From an uncultured Collinsella sp. (GTDB lineage: Bacteria > Actinomycetota > Coriobacteriia > Coriobacteriales > Coriobacteriaceae): a DNA stretch of 64,000 nt. The stretch lies in NCBI GenBank assembly GCA_958353395.1, contig CATWSG010000008.1, positions 1-64,000 on the forward strand, written 5' to 3'. Position 1 is the stretch's first letter; every line of letters begins with the position of its first letter. The notes under the pieces are model-generated. The model did no database searches. It was not told the origin of the DNA and saw only the letters and a list, made by a program, of their open reading frames with translations. The position numbers and the translations under genes are program-made. Positions 43,937 through 53,059 of the stretch are shown one piece after another.

Positions 43937-44097
43937 GCTCTCCCCTTTCGCTGGGTTGATGGTCCCCTCCAGCATACCCCGCCACGCCAGCGCCGCACTC
44001 TTCATTCCATGTTTAATCCCGCGCCGCCCACCAAGTTGAGCCATCATGCCCGCGCTCCTTTTGCGACAATTACGCTAACAGGACGAGAGGAGCCGTC

Positions 44098-45183
44098 ATG
44101 AAGCCACGTAACATTGCCATCGCCTGCGGTGTCGCGGGAGTCGCCGTCGGCCTTGCCGCTGCCACCGGTATCGTTTACCGCAAGCAAATCAAGTCCGCCG
44201 CGTCGCTCAAACGCTTGACCGGCTACGCGGATAGCTATGACCTGTACGCAATCGACATCGCCTACGACTACGATCTTGATCGCATCATCGCCGCTGGCGT
44301 GCGCGACGACCAGGCCTACATCGATGCCGTGGTGGCGCAGGTGCTGCCCGGTGTGCCGGTACATGTCCAGGCGCCCCAGTTTGCCTGCAGCGCTTTTGTC
44401 GCCGTAGATGCCGAAGGCCGCGTGCGCACCGGTCGCAATTACGACTTTAAGGACGACACCTCGGCACTGCTGGTGCGCAATCACCCACGCGACGGCTATG
44501 CCTCCATCGGGTTTGCCGCCCTTAACAACCTGGGCGATAACACTCCGCTTGACTCCGTCGGCGGACGCGCCGCCGCACTCATGGGCCCGTTTGCCCAGCT
44601 CGACGGTGTTAACGAATGCGGCGTGTCCATTGCCGTACTCACTCTGGACTCCAAGCCCTGTGACCAGGACACGCAGCGCCCCGTCATCAATACCTCGCTC
44701 GCCATCCGCCTGGTGCTCGACCGTGCCGCCACCACGCAAGAAGCTGTCGACCTGCTTTCCGCCTACGACATGCACGCCATGGCAGGACGCGATTACCACT
44801 TCTTTATCAACGACGCCGCCGGTGACGCGCGCGTAGTAGAGTGGGATCCGCGCGATCCGGACCGTGCTTTCAAAGCGACTCCTGTACGCCAGGTTACGAA
44901 CTTCTACGCCTGCTATGGCGACGAAGTGCTGCCCAACCAAAAGAATGGCGAGCTGGGCCATGGTAAAGAGCGCGCCGTCGCAATCGCCGATGTCCTTGAC
45001 GCCCATGTCGGTGCCCAGGACGAAACGATTGTCTGGAAAGCCCTGCGTGCCGCAGCGCAAGAACCCAATCCGGAAGATATCACCAGCAATACGCAATGGT
45101 CGGTCGTCTTTGACAATACCGAACCCGCCGCCGCCATTACGCTGCGCCGCCACTGGGGCGACGTCGACGCCTTCGCACTGTAA
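44098..45183 (+). CDS. Linear-amide Ntn hydrolase (choloylglycine hydrolase-like), membrane anchored
   Basis: A 361-residue protein. An N-terminal hydrophobic segment (about 6-27) is followed by a positively charged stretch, suggesting a signal anchor. The putative nucleophile is Cys97 in F-A-C-S-A-F, followed by G-R-N-Y-D-F, as in penicillin V acylases and bile salt hydrolases. Activation would need cleavage before Cys97. Choloylglycine-type enzymes usually begin Met-Cys, so the 96-residue leader marks a different branch. Bile salt deconjugation is possible but not shown; N-acyl homoserine lactones or other amides are alternatives. It is divergent from the M18 gene. Confidence 0.82.
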   Translation: MKPRNIAIACGVAGVAVGLAAATGIVYRKQIKSAASLKRLTGYADSYDLYAIDIAYDYDLDRIIAAGVRDDQAYIDAVVAQVLPGVPVHVQAPQFACSAFVAVDAEGRVRTGRNYDFKDDTSALLVRNHPRDGYASIGFAALNNLGDNTPLDSVGGRAAALMGPFAQLDGVNECGVSIAVLTLDSKPCDQDTQRPVINTSLAIRLVLDRAATTQEAVDLLSAYDMHAMAGRDYHFFINDAAGDARVVEWDPRDPDRAFKATPVRQVTNFYACYGDEVLPNQKNGELGHGKERAVAIADVLDAHVGAQDETIVWKALRAAAQEPNPEDITSNTQWSVVFDNTEPAAAITLRRHWGDVDAFAL

Positions 45184-45251
45184 GGACCCAGGCTCGTCGA
45201 CCTTACGCTCGCCTGACGTTGTTTACATTTCTATACGCTTGAGCTAACACG

Positions 45252-45286
45252 TTTTACCCCCGTATCAACAGTGTGCGGGGGTAAAC
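45252..45286. terminator. Hairpin between the Ntn hydrolase gene and pfkA
   Basis: GTTTTACCCCCG and CGGGGGTAAAC form a stem with loop TATCAACAGTGTG. It lies 38 bases before pfkA and 69 bases after the hydrolase stop. T-tract is weak (TTAT), so termination or a leader stem are both possible. Confidence 0.5.
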
Positions 45287-45323
45287 TTATGCGCATGTTA
45301 TAACTTGCCCGGAAGGATTCATC

Positions 45324-46403
45324 ATGCTTAGGATCGGTCTTCTTACCAGTGGCGGCGACTGCCAAGCGCTCAACGCCACCATGCGCGGCATCGTCAAAAC
45401 GCTTATGACCAATAGCGAAGAACCTATCGAGATCTATGGTTTTGAGGACGGCTACCAGGGCCTTATCTACAGCAGGTTCCGCGTCATGACGCCCGCCGAT
45501 TTTAGCGGCATCCTCACCCGCGGCGGCACCATCCTTGGCACGAGCCGCACGCCGTTCAAGCGCCTGGATATTCCCGAGGCCGACGGCGTCGAGAAAGTGC
45601 CGGCAATGGTCCACACCTATCACAAGCTACAGCTCGACTGTCTGTTTATGCTGGGCGGCAACGGCTCCACCAAGACCGCCAACCGTCTGCGCGAAGAGGG
45701 CCTAAACGTTATCGCCCTGCCCAAGACCATCGATAACGACACATGGGGCACCGAGCTGACGTTTGGCTTTACGAGCGCCATCGACGTCGCCACCAAGTGC
45801 ATCGACGACATCCACACCACCGCTTCGAGCCACGGCCGCGTGTTCGTTATCGAGATCATGGGCCACAAGGTTGGCTGGATTCCACTGTACGCCGGCGTCG
45901 CGGGCGGCGCGGATGTCATCCTGATTCCCGAGATCCCCTACGACATGGATAACGTCATCAAGACCATCGAGCATCGCATGGAAACCGGCAGCCGCTTTAC
46001 CATCGTGGCCGTCGCCGAGGGCGCCATCTCCAAGGAGGACGCGGCGCTGTCCAAGAAGGAGTACAAGAAGAAGCTCGCCGAGCGTACGAGCCCCTCGATT
46101 GTCTACGACATCGCCAAGGAGATCGAAGCCAAGACTGGTCGCGAGACCCGTGTCGCCATCCCCGGCCACACGCAGCGCGGCGGCCAGCCCGACGCCCAGG
46201 ACCGCATCTTTGCGACCCAGTGCGGCGTCGAGGCGGCACTCGGCTGCCTACGCGGTGAGTTTGGCTACATGATCGCCCTGCGTGACGGCAAGATGTGCCA
46301 CATGCCGCTCGAGGAAGTCGCCGGCAAGCTCAAGTATGTCGACCCCCAGAGTGATCTGGTGCGCGAGGCCAAGGCGTTGGGCATCAGCTTCGGCGACGAA
46401 TAG
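45324..46403 (+). CDS. pfkA: 6-phosphofructokinase (group III/mixed-substrate type)
   Basis: A 359-residue phosphofructokinase. The N-terminus is I-G-L-L-T-S-G-G-D-C-Q-A-L-N-A. The phosphoryl-donor motif is G-G-N-G-S-T (about 113-118), with Asn where Asp or Glu is usual. The catalytic motif is P-K-T-I-D-N-D, whose Lys is the mark of the PPi-dependent and mixed-lineage enzymes. Gly in the GGxGS position usually goes with ATP use. Donor specificity is thus ambiguous. It catalyses fructose 6-phosphate phosphorylation in glycolysis. A ribosome site GGAAGGA precedes the ATG. Downstream is a large palindrome at 46427. Confidence 0.93.
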   Translation: MLRIGLLTSGGDCQALNATMRGIVKTLMTNSEEPIEIYGFEDGYQGLIYSRFRVMTPADFSGILTRGGTILGTSRTPFKRLDIPEADGVEKVPAMVHTYHKLQLDCLFMLGGNGSTKTANRLREEGLNVIALPKTIDNDTWGTELTFGFTSAIDVATKCIDDIHTTASSHGRVFVIEIMGHKVGWIPLYAGVAGGADVILIPEIPYDMDNVIKTIEHRMETGSRFTIVAVAEGAISKEDAALSKKEYKKKLAERTSPSIVYDIAKEIEAKTGRETRVAIPGHTQRGGQPDAQDRIFATQCGVEAALGCLRGEFGYMIALRDGKMCHMPLEEVAGKLKYVDPQSDLVREAKALGISFGDE

Positions 46404-46426
46404 CCTCAGCCGAAATTCATCCCATC

Positions 46427-46523
46427 GGGCCCTCCGACCCCGCCCGACGTATTTCGATTTGGCTCCTCCCTTGACTCCGTCAAAGGTCGCCAATCGAAAT
46501 CGTCGGGCGGGGTCGGAGGGCCC
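46427..46523. repeat. Nested palindrome F downstream of pfkA
   Basis: Left arm 46427-46463 (starts GGGCCCTCCGACCCCGCC) and right arm 46489-46523 match over about 35 bp with two single-base indels. The 25-base centre holds CCTTGAC/GTCAAAGG. It begins 24 bp after the pfkA stop. No T-tract. Confidence 0.85.
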
Positions 46524-46584
46524 TGCGTTTACATACTCGCCGAGGTTATTCGTCTTCTTGCTGCGGGTGCCTGGCCTGAAATTC

Positions 46585-46651
46585 AGTTGCGGTGAAATAG
46601 TTCCTGCTTAGCCCGCAAATGGCTGAATCTAGGAACTATTCCACCGCAACT
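46585..46651. repeat. 67-bp palindrome family D, copy 2
   Basis: Arms AGTTGCGGTGAAATAGTTCC (46585-46604) and its near complement (46632-46651), one G-U-type mismatch. Centre GCTTAGCCCGCAAATGGCTG contains AGCC/GGCT. Confidence 0.85.
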
Positions 46652-46692
46652 TACGTATGATCGGAGCGGCTACAGCACAAGCATCGGCGTTC

Positions 46693-46879
46693 GTTTGATG
46701 GTCCGCCACGAAATGGGGCCATCTACTACGTTTAACTCGATGGGGCCAACCATGACCGCCTTTTCGAAAATCGGCAGGCCTTCTACCTGCGGTTTTGTTT
46801 TTTGTTTTCCCGGCATGGTTGAGGGTATCCAATTAAACATAGTAGATAGGCCCATTTTGTGGCATACGACCCATTCAAG
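46693..46879. repeat. 187-bp imperfect palindrome G
   Basis: Around centre 46786 the two halves match at roughly three-quarters of positions. For example CCACGAAATGGGGCCATCTA (46706-46725) corresponds to the complement of 46843-46863, which reads CCACAAAATGGGCCTATCTA. The innermost stem is GCAGG/CCTGC at 46774-46790. The stretch is AT-richer than its neighbours. Both strands translate to similar open frames because of the symmetry. Confidence 0.75.
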
Positions 46880-46981
46880 CCCTATCTCGAAGGCTAAAGA
46901 GAGCCTCTCATCCACGCTTGCGAGCGAAAACCAAATAGAATGAAAGGCAAATGAAAAGCCCGTTTGACGAGCGGAGGACAT

Positions 46982-47302
46982 ATGCGCGACGTAGCCGAAA
47001 GCGACTGGAAGCTGTTTAAGAAAATGCTTCCTCAATGGCAAGAACGTTATATGGAAAAGCTCATCGGCCAGTACGTTGAGATACTGAATGGCGACAGCGA
47101 AGCGTCCAGTAGATTTTGGGCACTAGAAGAGAGCCTCAATAGAAACAAGCTGTCCTCAGGCGTAATTGCAAACGACATTCGCCGCAGCACAATGCACCGC
47201 GAGATAGCCAATTTGCTTATCGACAGCGTGATTACCCTTGACGACCTTGACGGTTTTACCGAGGACATTAAGAGCTATGCGCAGCACTGGATTGGCCAGT
47301 AA
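46982..47302 (+). CDS. Conserved hypothetical protein, 106 residues
   Basis: The ATG at 46982 follows GGAGGACAT, which sets the start. The protein is helical and polar (D-W-K-L-F-K-K-M-L-P-Q-W-Q-E-R-Y-M-E near the N-terminus and I-T-L-D-D-L-D-G-F-T-E near the C-terminus). I recall similar small proteins in Firmicutes, sometimes labelled multidrug transporter-associated without evidence. There is no membrane segment. Codon usage is less GC-rich than the core genes, and it lies beside palindrome G, so recent acquisition is plausible. Function unknown. Confidence 0.75.
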   Translation: MRDVAESDWKLFKKMLPQWQERYMEKLIGQYVEILNGDSEASSRFWALEESLNRNKLSSGVIANDIRRSTMHREIANLLIDSVITLDDLDGFTEDIKSYAQHWIGQ

Positions 47303-47335
47303 GGGCACTGAGCGACAAATATCCCCAGCAAAACG

Positions 47336-47377
47336 GGGCAAACGCCGGACCACCTAATGGTTGTCCGGCGTTTGCCC
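47336..47377. terminator. Strong hairpin after the 106-residue gene
   Basis: Perfect 15-bp arms GGGCAAACGCCGGAC (47336-47350) and GTCCGGCGTTTGCCC (47363-47377), directly continued by family A copy 5. It may terminate both converging genes. Confidence 0.75.
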
Positions 47378-47420
47378 AGATAAAACCTGCCAAAATAAAC
47401 CTGTCCCTTTTTGGCAGGTT
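47375..47420 (+). repeat. Dispersed hairpin family A, copy 5, overlapping a stop codon
   Basis: AGATAAAACCTGCCAAAA, loop TAAACCTGTCCC, TTTTTGGCAGGTT. The last two bases are shared with the stop codon of the ABC permease (47419-47421). Confidence 0.9.
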
Positions 47421-50189
47421 ACTCGGCGCTCTTGAGGGCGCCGACCATGTCGATCTTGTTGAGCGTTCGGTTGGTGGCGAGGTTGACGATAAACGTAAAG
47501 CCAAAGGAAAGCACCACGGCAAGCACGTAGCTTAGCGGCTCGACTTCGACGTCAAAGTACAGCGACGGCATCTGCAGGATGTACGTAAAGCTCTCGGCCA
47601 ACGCACCACCCAGTGGAACGCCCAGCGCAGCGCCGATCGCCGTGAGGATCAACGTCTCCTTGTTGACGTAATGGTGCACCTCACCGCGACGGAAGCCCAA
47701 CACCTTAATGGTCGCCAGCTCGCGCTCGCGCTCGGAGATATTCGTGTTGGACAGCGTAAACACCACCACAAACGACAGGCACGCCGCCATAAAGGTCACG
47801 AGCACCACGACCGAATTGATAATCGTAAAGTTCGCCTCATAGTTTTCCCAATGCTCGGCCGTACTCGAAATCGTAAGCCAACCGTCACTCTTAAGATTCT
47901 TGCTAAACGCAATCTGGTCGGCCGACGAACCCTTGAGCAGTGCAAAGATGCCGTTAAGACGCGCGCTTCGGCCGAACGTGCGCTCATAGGTGCCCTGCGT
48001 CATGTAAAGCGTGTTGCCCAGATAGTTAAGCGAAATGTCGCTGACTTTGACCTTGGCAACATTGAGCGACGAATCCTGGACGTGAGCCGTATCGCCCGGC
48101 TGAATCCCCAGCACCAGCTGTGAACTTTTGCTCAGATACACGTCTCCGTCACGCAAAGGCAGCGGTTCTTTGGACTCATCCTCCAGACGCACGTAATCGC
48201 CCAAGTCACTCGTGCGGTCATCGGGCACCACGATCAGCTGCACAGTCTCGCTCTTGCCGCCAAATGTAAAGGTGACGTTGTCGGTCATAATCGGCAGCGT
48301 CGAAGTCACGGTCACGTTGGAATCATTGGACGCGCTGCGCCCATCCAATGCCGCGCACGTCTGTGAAAAATCGTCGGGATTGGCGACCGCCAGCAGGTCG
48401 TAGCGCGTGATATGCCCGTACTGCTTGGGCGAAAGCGCCACCGACGTATCGCGGATGCCCATACCGCAGATCACAAGCGCCGTACAGCCCGCGATACCGA
48501 AGATGGTCATAAAGGCGCGCTTTTTGTAGCGGAATAGGTTGCGTGCAGCGACCTTGTTTAAGAAGCCCATGCGGCGCCAGATAAAGCCGATATGCTCGAG
48601 CAGAATGCGCGAGCCGGCGCGCGGGGCCTTGGGACGCATGAGCGAGGCTGGGGTCTCGGCCATCTCGTGGCGGCAGGCGATAATCGTAGCGCCCACCACG
48701 CCCACGGCAAACAGCGCCACCGACACGAGCGAAGACACGATATCGTACGAAAGCAGCATCTGGGGCAGCGAGTACATGTCGTCGAACACCGTAAACAAGA
48801 ACAGTGGCAGGCCCACAAAGCCGATGATGTTGCCGAGCACGCCGCCGATCAGACATGCCCACAGCGCATAGTCCACGTATTTGGACAGGATGCGCTCGCG
48901 TGAATAGCCAAGCGCCTTGTACAGGCCAATAAGCGTGCGCTCCTCCTCGACCATGCGCGTGGCGGTGGTGAGGCTGATGAGCACGGCGACGATAAAGAAG
49001 ATAAACGGGAACACCGTGGCGATGGCCTCGATCGAAGAACTGTCGCTCTCGACGCTCGAGTAGCTTGCGATGTTACCGCGGTCCTGAATGTACCAAGTGC
49101 ATTCACCCAGATTGGAAAGCTCGGCGCGGGCATCGGCGAATTGCTGATCGGCGGCGGCGCGGCGCTGGTCCAACTCGGCCTGAGCTTGGACGCGCTCCTC
49201 GCTGCCCTCGGCCATGCGGTTGATGCTATCCTGCTCAATCCCAAAGAGCATGGCGGCCTGGCGCTCAGCCGCATCCAAGCTTGCCGGCGTGTCAACCGTC
49301 AGCTCCTGGACGCGCGCCTTTTCACGCTCCACGCGGATCTTCTCGATATTGCCCTTGACCTCATTGATCTTTGCCGTGTAGGCATCCGAGTAGGAGTTGA
49401 GGCTCTTGGCTCCCTCGACGATCACGTGGACCGCGGAGTAGGACGATGATGTCGCGGCATCCTCGCTCACATAGAACTTATAGTCCGCAGCCGAAGCGGC
49501 ACGGAAGGCGTTGACTGTCGAGTCGGAGCTCACATCAGTGGGGTCGAGGACCTCGGCCGTAATGGTGTAATCGCCCGCGGCAAACTGATCCTTGGCACTT
49601 TGGTTGGACGAGCTCGCGTCATTGGCGGCAAAACTCACGGTATCGCCGAGCTTTTTGCCCGAAGCCTTCAGGAACTTCGAAGTTACCGCCACCTCATCGG
49701 CGCTCTCGGGCAAATCGCCGTTCACGAGCACTGGCTGATCGATGTTCTCCTTGGAGAGACTTTGCACGACCACGCGCTCGCGCGTTGTGCCCACGGCGGT
49801 GTAGGCGGTCTCGGTGTAGATACCCTCGGCCGTCTCGACCCCGTCGATCTCTTGGATAGCCGCGAGATCGTCGCGCGTAAGGCCACAGGTCGACTGCACG
49901 TTAATGTCATAGACATTCTGCTGGTCAAAATAGGCGTCGACCGAATCGCACAAATCCTCGCAGCCCGCCTTAAGGCCGCACATCACACTCACGCCGAGCG
50001 CGGTGATGACCACGATGGACAAGAAGCGCTTAAGACTGCCGCGGATTGTGCGGTAGATGCCACGGCGAAATACCGTCGGCACCATATCGTTTGAGCTTTG
50101 GGCGGTACGGTAGGTCGCGAACTCCCGGTCCCGACTCACGTGCTCCGTATCGTGGTTTTGGCTGTTTTGGCGGTCCTGGTCCATGGGCG

Positions 50190-50196
<7 letters not shown>
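47419..50196 (-). CDS. MacB/FtsX-type ABC exporter permease
   Basis: A 925-residue protein with two FtsX-type permease units. N-terminal helix at about 55-75, large extracytoplasmic domain (about 80-385), three helices (about 395-505), a second domain and three helices near the C-terminus (about 785-905). The permease repeat motifs are R-M-V-E-E-E-R-T-L-I-G-L-Y-K-A-L-G-Y and R-E-R-E-L-A-T-I-K-V-L-G-F. This is the DUF214-like layout used in antibiotic or peptide export and envelope remodelling. The start is taken as GTG at 50196, overlapping the ATPase stop; ATG at 50184 is an alternative. Substrate unknown. Confidence 0.88.
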
Positions 50197-50891
<695 letters not shown>

Positions 50892-50942
50892 CGATTAATT
50901 CCCATCTGGTCGGATAACTCTTTAGTATTACCCATTTCGCAC

Positions 50943-50984
50943 CGACCAAAAAGGGACAGGTTTATTTTGGCAGGTTTTATATGG
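50943..50984 (-). repeat. Dispersed hairpin family A, copy 6 (inverted)
   Basis: Minus-strand sequence reads ATAAAACCTGCCAAAATA, AACCTGTCCC, TTTTTGGTCGGT. It lies 52 bp upstream of the ABC ATPase start, in the direction of its transcription, and not at a 3' end. Confidence 0.85.
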
Positions 50985-51162
50985 GGAAACGGCAGCTATA
51001 GATGAGGCGCCGGGGAGGCAGAGAAATCATCGACGGGGTCAGGCCGACCGCCAAACACAACGCACGCATCTCAATCTGTCAGCCAACTCATTCGAACAGC
51101 TGTTCGTTTCTATGATATGATTCAGCTATCTAAGCAGGCCAATACGCAGAAAGGCGGCCAAC

Positions 51163-51801
51163 ATGGCGTTCGACTTTAAGAAGGAATGCAAGGAGCTCTA
51201 CAGACCTGCAAGCAAGCCGAGTATCGTAACTGTCCCGCCTATGAACTACGTAGCCGTTCGCGGAAAGGGTGACCCAAATACCGAAGGTGGCGAGTATCAA
51301 AACGCCCTGCCGTTGCTTTACGGCATCGCCTATACCGTCAAGATGTCGAAGAAAGGCTCAAGGAGTATCGAGGGCTATTTCGACTTTGTGGTACCGCCGC
51401 TCGAGGGTTTCTGGTGGCAAGACTCCCCGAGCGGCGACATCGACTATGTACGCAAGGACGATTTCAACTTTACCTCGTGCATCCGCCTGCCCGATTTCGT
51501 CACCCAAGATGACTTTGACTGGGCAGTCGCGGAAGCCACGACCAAGAAGAAACTGGACTTTTCCGCCGTTGAGCTGCTTAAAGTTGACGAGGGTCTCTGC
51601 GTTCAATGCATGCACACCGGGCCCTACGACAACGAACCGGCGACTGTAAACGCTATGCATGAATACATGACCGAGCAGGGCTATGTCCCCGACTTCTCAG
51701 ACTCCCGTTTACATCACGAAATCTATCTCTCCGATCCACGCAAATGTGCACCGGAGAAACTTAAGACTGTGGTTCGTCATCCTATCAAGCGCGCTGAATA
51801 G
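51163..51801 (+). CDS. GyrI-like effector-binding domain protein
   Basis: A 212-residue protein of the GyrI-like/AraC-effector-binding fold (PF06445 group, COG4832-like). It shows P-P-M-N-Y-V-A-V-R-G-K-G-D-P-N, F-D-F-V-V-P-P-L-E-G-F-W-W and C-M-H-T-G-P-Y-D-N-E-P. It has no DNA-binding domain. Stand-alone members bind small lipophilic molecules and sometimes hydrolyse them or protect gyrase. It is isolated, flanked by family A copy 6 and the Abi remnant. Function is open. Confidence 0.8.
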   Translation: MAFDFKKECKELYRPASKPSIVTVPPMNYVAVRGKGDPNTEGGEYQNALPLLYGIAYTVKMSKKGSRSIEGYFDFVVPPLEGFWWQDSPSGDIDYVRKDDFNFTSCIRLPDFVTQDDFDWAVAEATTKKKLDFSAVELLKVDEGLCVQCMHTGPYDNEPATVNAMHEYMTEQGYVPDFSDSRLHHEIYLSDPRKCAPEKLKTVVRHPIKRAE

Positions 51802-51971
51802 CGTGGGGCGCCGTCCCGCGCATCAGGTTTTAGGCCAGGCAATCAGCCGCTCCAAGGTCATCTGGCAGCTTCCTTGACGCAGGTCATCGTATCTTATAAT
51901 TTTATGTCTCTAAAGCTGGAAAGCCTCTCAACGATGCGCAACTCCAGCTCTTTTTATATCAAGAGGCTTAA

Positions 51972-52107
51972 ATGAAATACCAGAAGTCGTGGATATCCAT
52001 CAACGAACAGATAGTACTATTGACAGCTAACAAGGGTCTTAAGTGCTCTGATCAAAGCGAACTCGAGCGAGCTTTGGTCGAAGTCGGCTACTACAGGCAA
52101 AGTGTTC
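51972..52107 (+). pseudogene. Truncated Abi-family (Abi_2-like) gene remnant
   Basis: An in-frame 45-codon start resembles the N-terminus of Abi_2/AbiD/AbiF proteins: W-I-S-I-N-E-Q-I-V-L-L (compare K-P-x-L-T-x-E-E-Q-I-x-L-L) and E-L-E-R-A-L-V-E-V-G-Y-Y-R-Q-S (compare Y-Y-R-L-S-G-Y). After that the frame runs into sequence antisense to ogt and stops resembling the family. A TATAAT-like box at 51894-51899 lies upstream. The rest of the gene is gone. Confidence 0.5.
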
Positions 52108-52112
52108 AAGCG

Positions 52113-52691
52113 TTACTCCTCGTACGCGCCCTCAAGCCGCAGCAGCCACTCCTTGCGGTCAAGCCCGCCGGCATATCCGTTGAGCGATCCGTCGGCTGCC
52201 ACCACGCGATGGCACGGCACGATAATCGAAATGGGATTACGCGCGACCGCAGCCCCCACAGCACGGGGAGACACAACGGGCGCCTCGTTTCCCGGTACAC
52301 GATGTCGGGCGGCGACACGCTGGGCGATCTCACCATACGTAGCGACCTCACCACGCGGAATAGAAAGCAGCTCAAACCAAACCTCGCGCTGAAACGCCGT
52401 ACCGATCATATGCAACGGCGGCGTAAACCGAGGCTCCTGCCCTGCAAAATAAGCATTCAGCCAAGCCCAGGAACGCTCAAGCACCGAAGAGGCCGCACCA
52501 TTTGCCGGATTCGCCGACAACATGCCACCAATACCGGAAACCGCGTCGGCGCCTTCAACGTGCTCCGCATCTTCTTTGAGCAGCGTAGAGCCAAAATGCT
52601 CCTGCCCCTCAAACCAAAGCCCTGTCAAACCGCGGCCATCAGCGGCAAGCAGAATCTCGCCCAAAGGCGAAGCAAACGTCGTCGTGACCAC
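52113..52691 (-). CDS. ogt: Methylated-DNA--[protein]-cysteine S-methyltransferase
   Basis: A 192-residue DNA repair protein. The active site is I-V-P-C-H-R-V-V (Cys near 160). The DNA-binding segment has G-T-A-F-Q-R-E-V-W and T-Y-G-E-I-A-Q-R-V-A. It transfers methyl groups from O6-methylguanine to its own cysteine. The ATG at 52691 follows AAAGGAGCCGCTGGTGG-like GGAG. The Abi remnant abuts its 3' end, so the original neighbourhood has been rearranged. It has a normal length for Ogt. Confidence 0.92.
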   Translation of the reverse strand: MVTTTFASPLGEILLAADGRGLTGLWFEGQEHFGSTLLKEDAEHVEGADAVSGIGGMLSANPANGAASSVLERSWAWLNAYFAGQEPRFTPPLHMIGTAFQREVWFELLSIPRGEVATYGEIAQRVAARHRVPGNEAPVVSPRAVGAAVARNPISIIVPCHRVVAADGSLNGYAGGLDRKEWLLRLEGAYEE

Positions 52692-52821
52692 CAGCGGCTC
52701 CTTTCAAAACTCCGCACCATGATACCGCGAATTGTGCAGACAACCTGCCTGATACGCCCGGGCAGGCTCGTAATTGTTTAAGCGAGACCGCTTTCCCCAA
52801 TCAAGCGAAGATGACGCGGGG

Positions 52822-52862
52822 GCTCGACGCCAAAGCGGTACCTCTACCAGCTGAGCTCTAAT
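52822..52862 (-). other. tRNA-like fragment (D-arm homology)
   Basis: The minus strand contains GAGCTCAGCTGGTAGAG, the classic tRNA D-arm, followed by GTACCGCTTTGGCGTCGAGC, which resembles a T-arm end. No anticodon arm or closed acceptor stem is visible, so it is a fragment or truncated tRNA. It overlaps the start of palindrome H. Confidence 0.4.
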
Positions 52863-53030
52863 ACTTTTCCCGAGAAGTGAACGAGTAAAAACGAAGCCCC
52901 GGAGCATCCACACCTTTAGACCGCAAAACCGCAGGATTCGCACAGCAAAACCGCAGGAAATAGCGGTCAAAATATGCCAATGCTTCAGGGGTCAAAATAA
53001 GGTCGTTCACTTCTCGGGAAAAGTATTAGA
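52857..53030. repeat. Nested palindrome H beside the tRNA-like fragment
   Basis: Perfect 28-bp arms: 52857-52884 (starts TCTAATACTTTTCCCGAG) and 53003-53030. Inside are GACCGC/GCGGTC, CCCCGGAGCAT against ATGCTTCAGGGG (imperfect), and a direct repeat GCAAAACCGCAGGA at 52923 and 52945. Confidence 0.88.
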
Positions 53031-53059
53031 CCCCGATTCACCCCAACCCCAAAGTCACC

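Noticed and set aside
44098..45183. Classic bile salt hydrolase
   Set aside because: Lacks the N-terminal Met-Cys and has a long leader with a membrane anchor, so only the wider Ntn hydrolase family is called.
46670..46981. Minus-strand 103-codon gene upstream of the 106-residue protein
   Set aside because: The frame is a consequence of palindrome G (both strands translate to similar sequence), it has no ribosome site, and its start shares the CATATG with the plus-strand gene.
52822..52862. Complete tRNA gene
   Set aside because: Only the D-arm and a T-arm-like end can be matched; no anticodon stem or acceptor closure was found.
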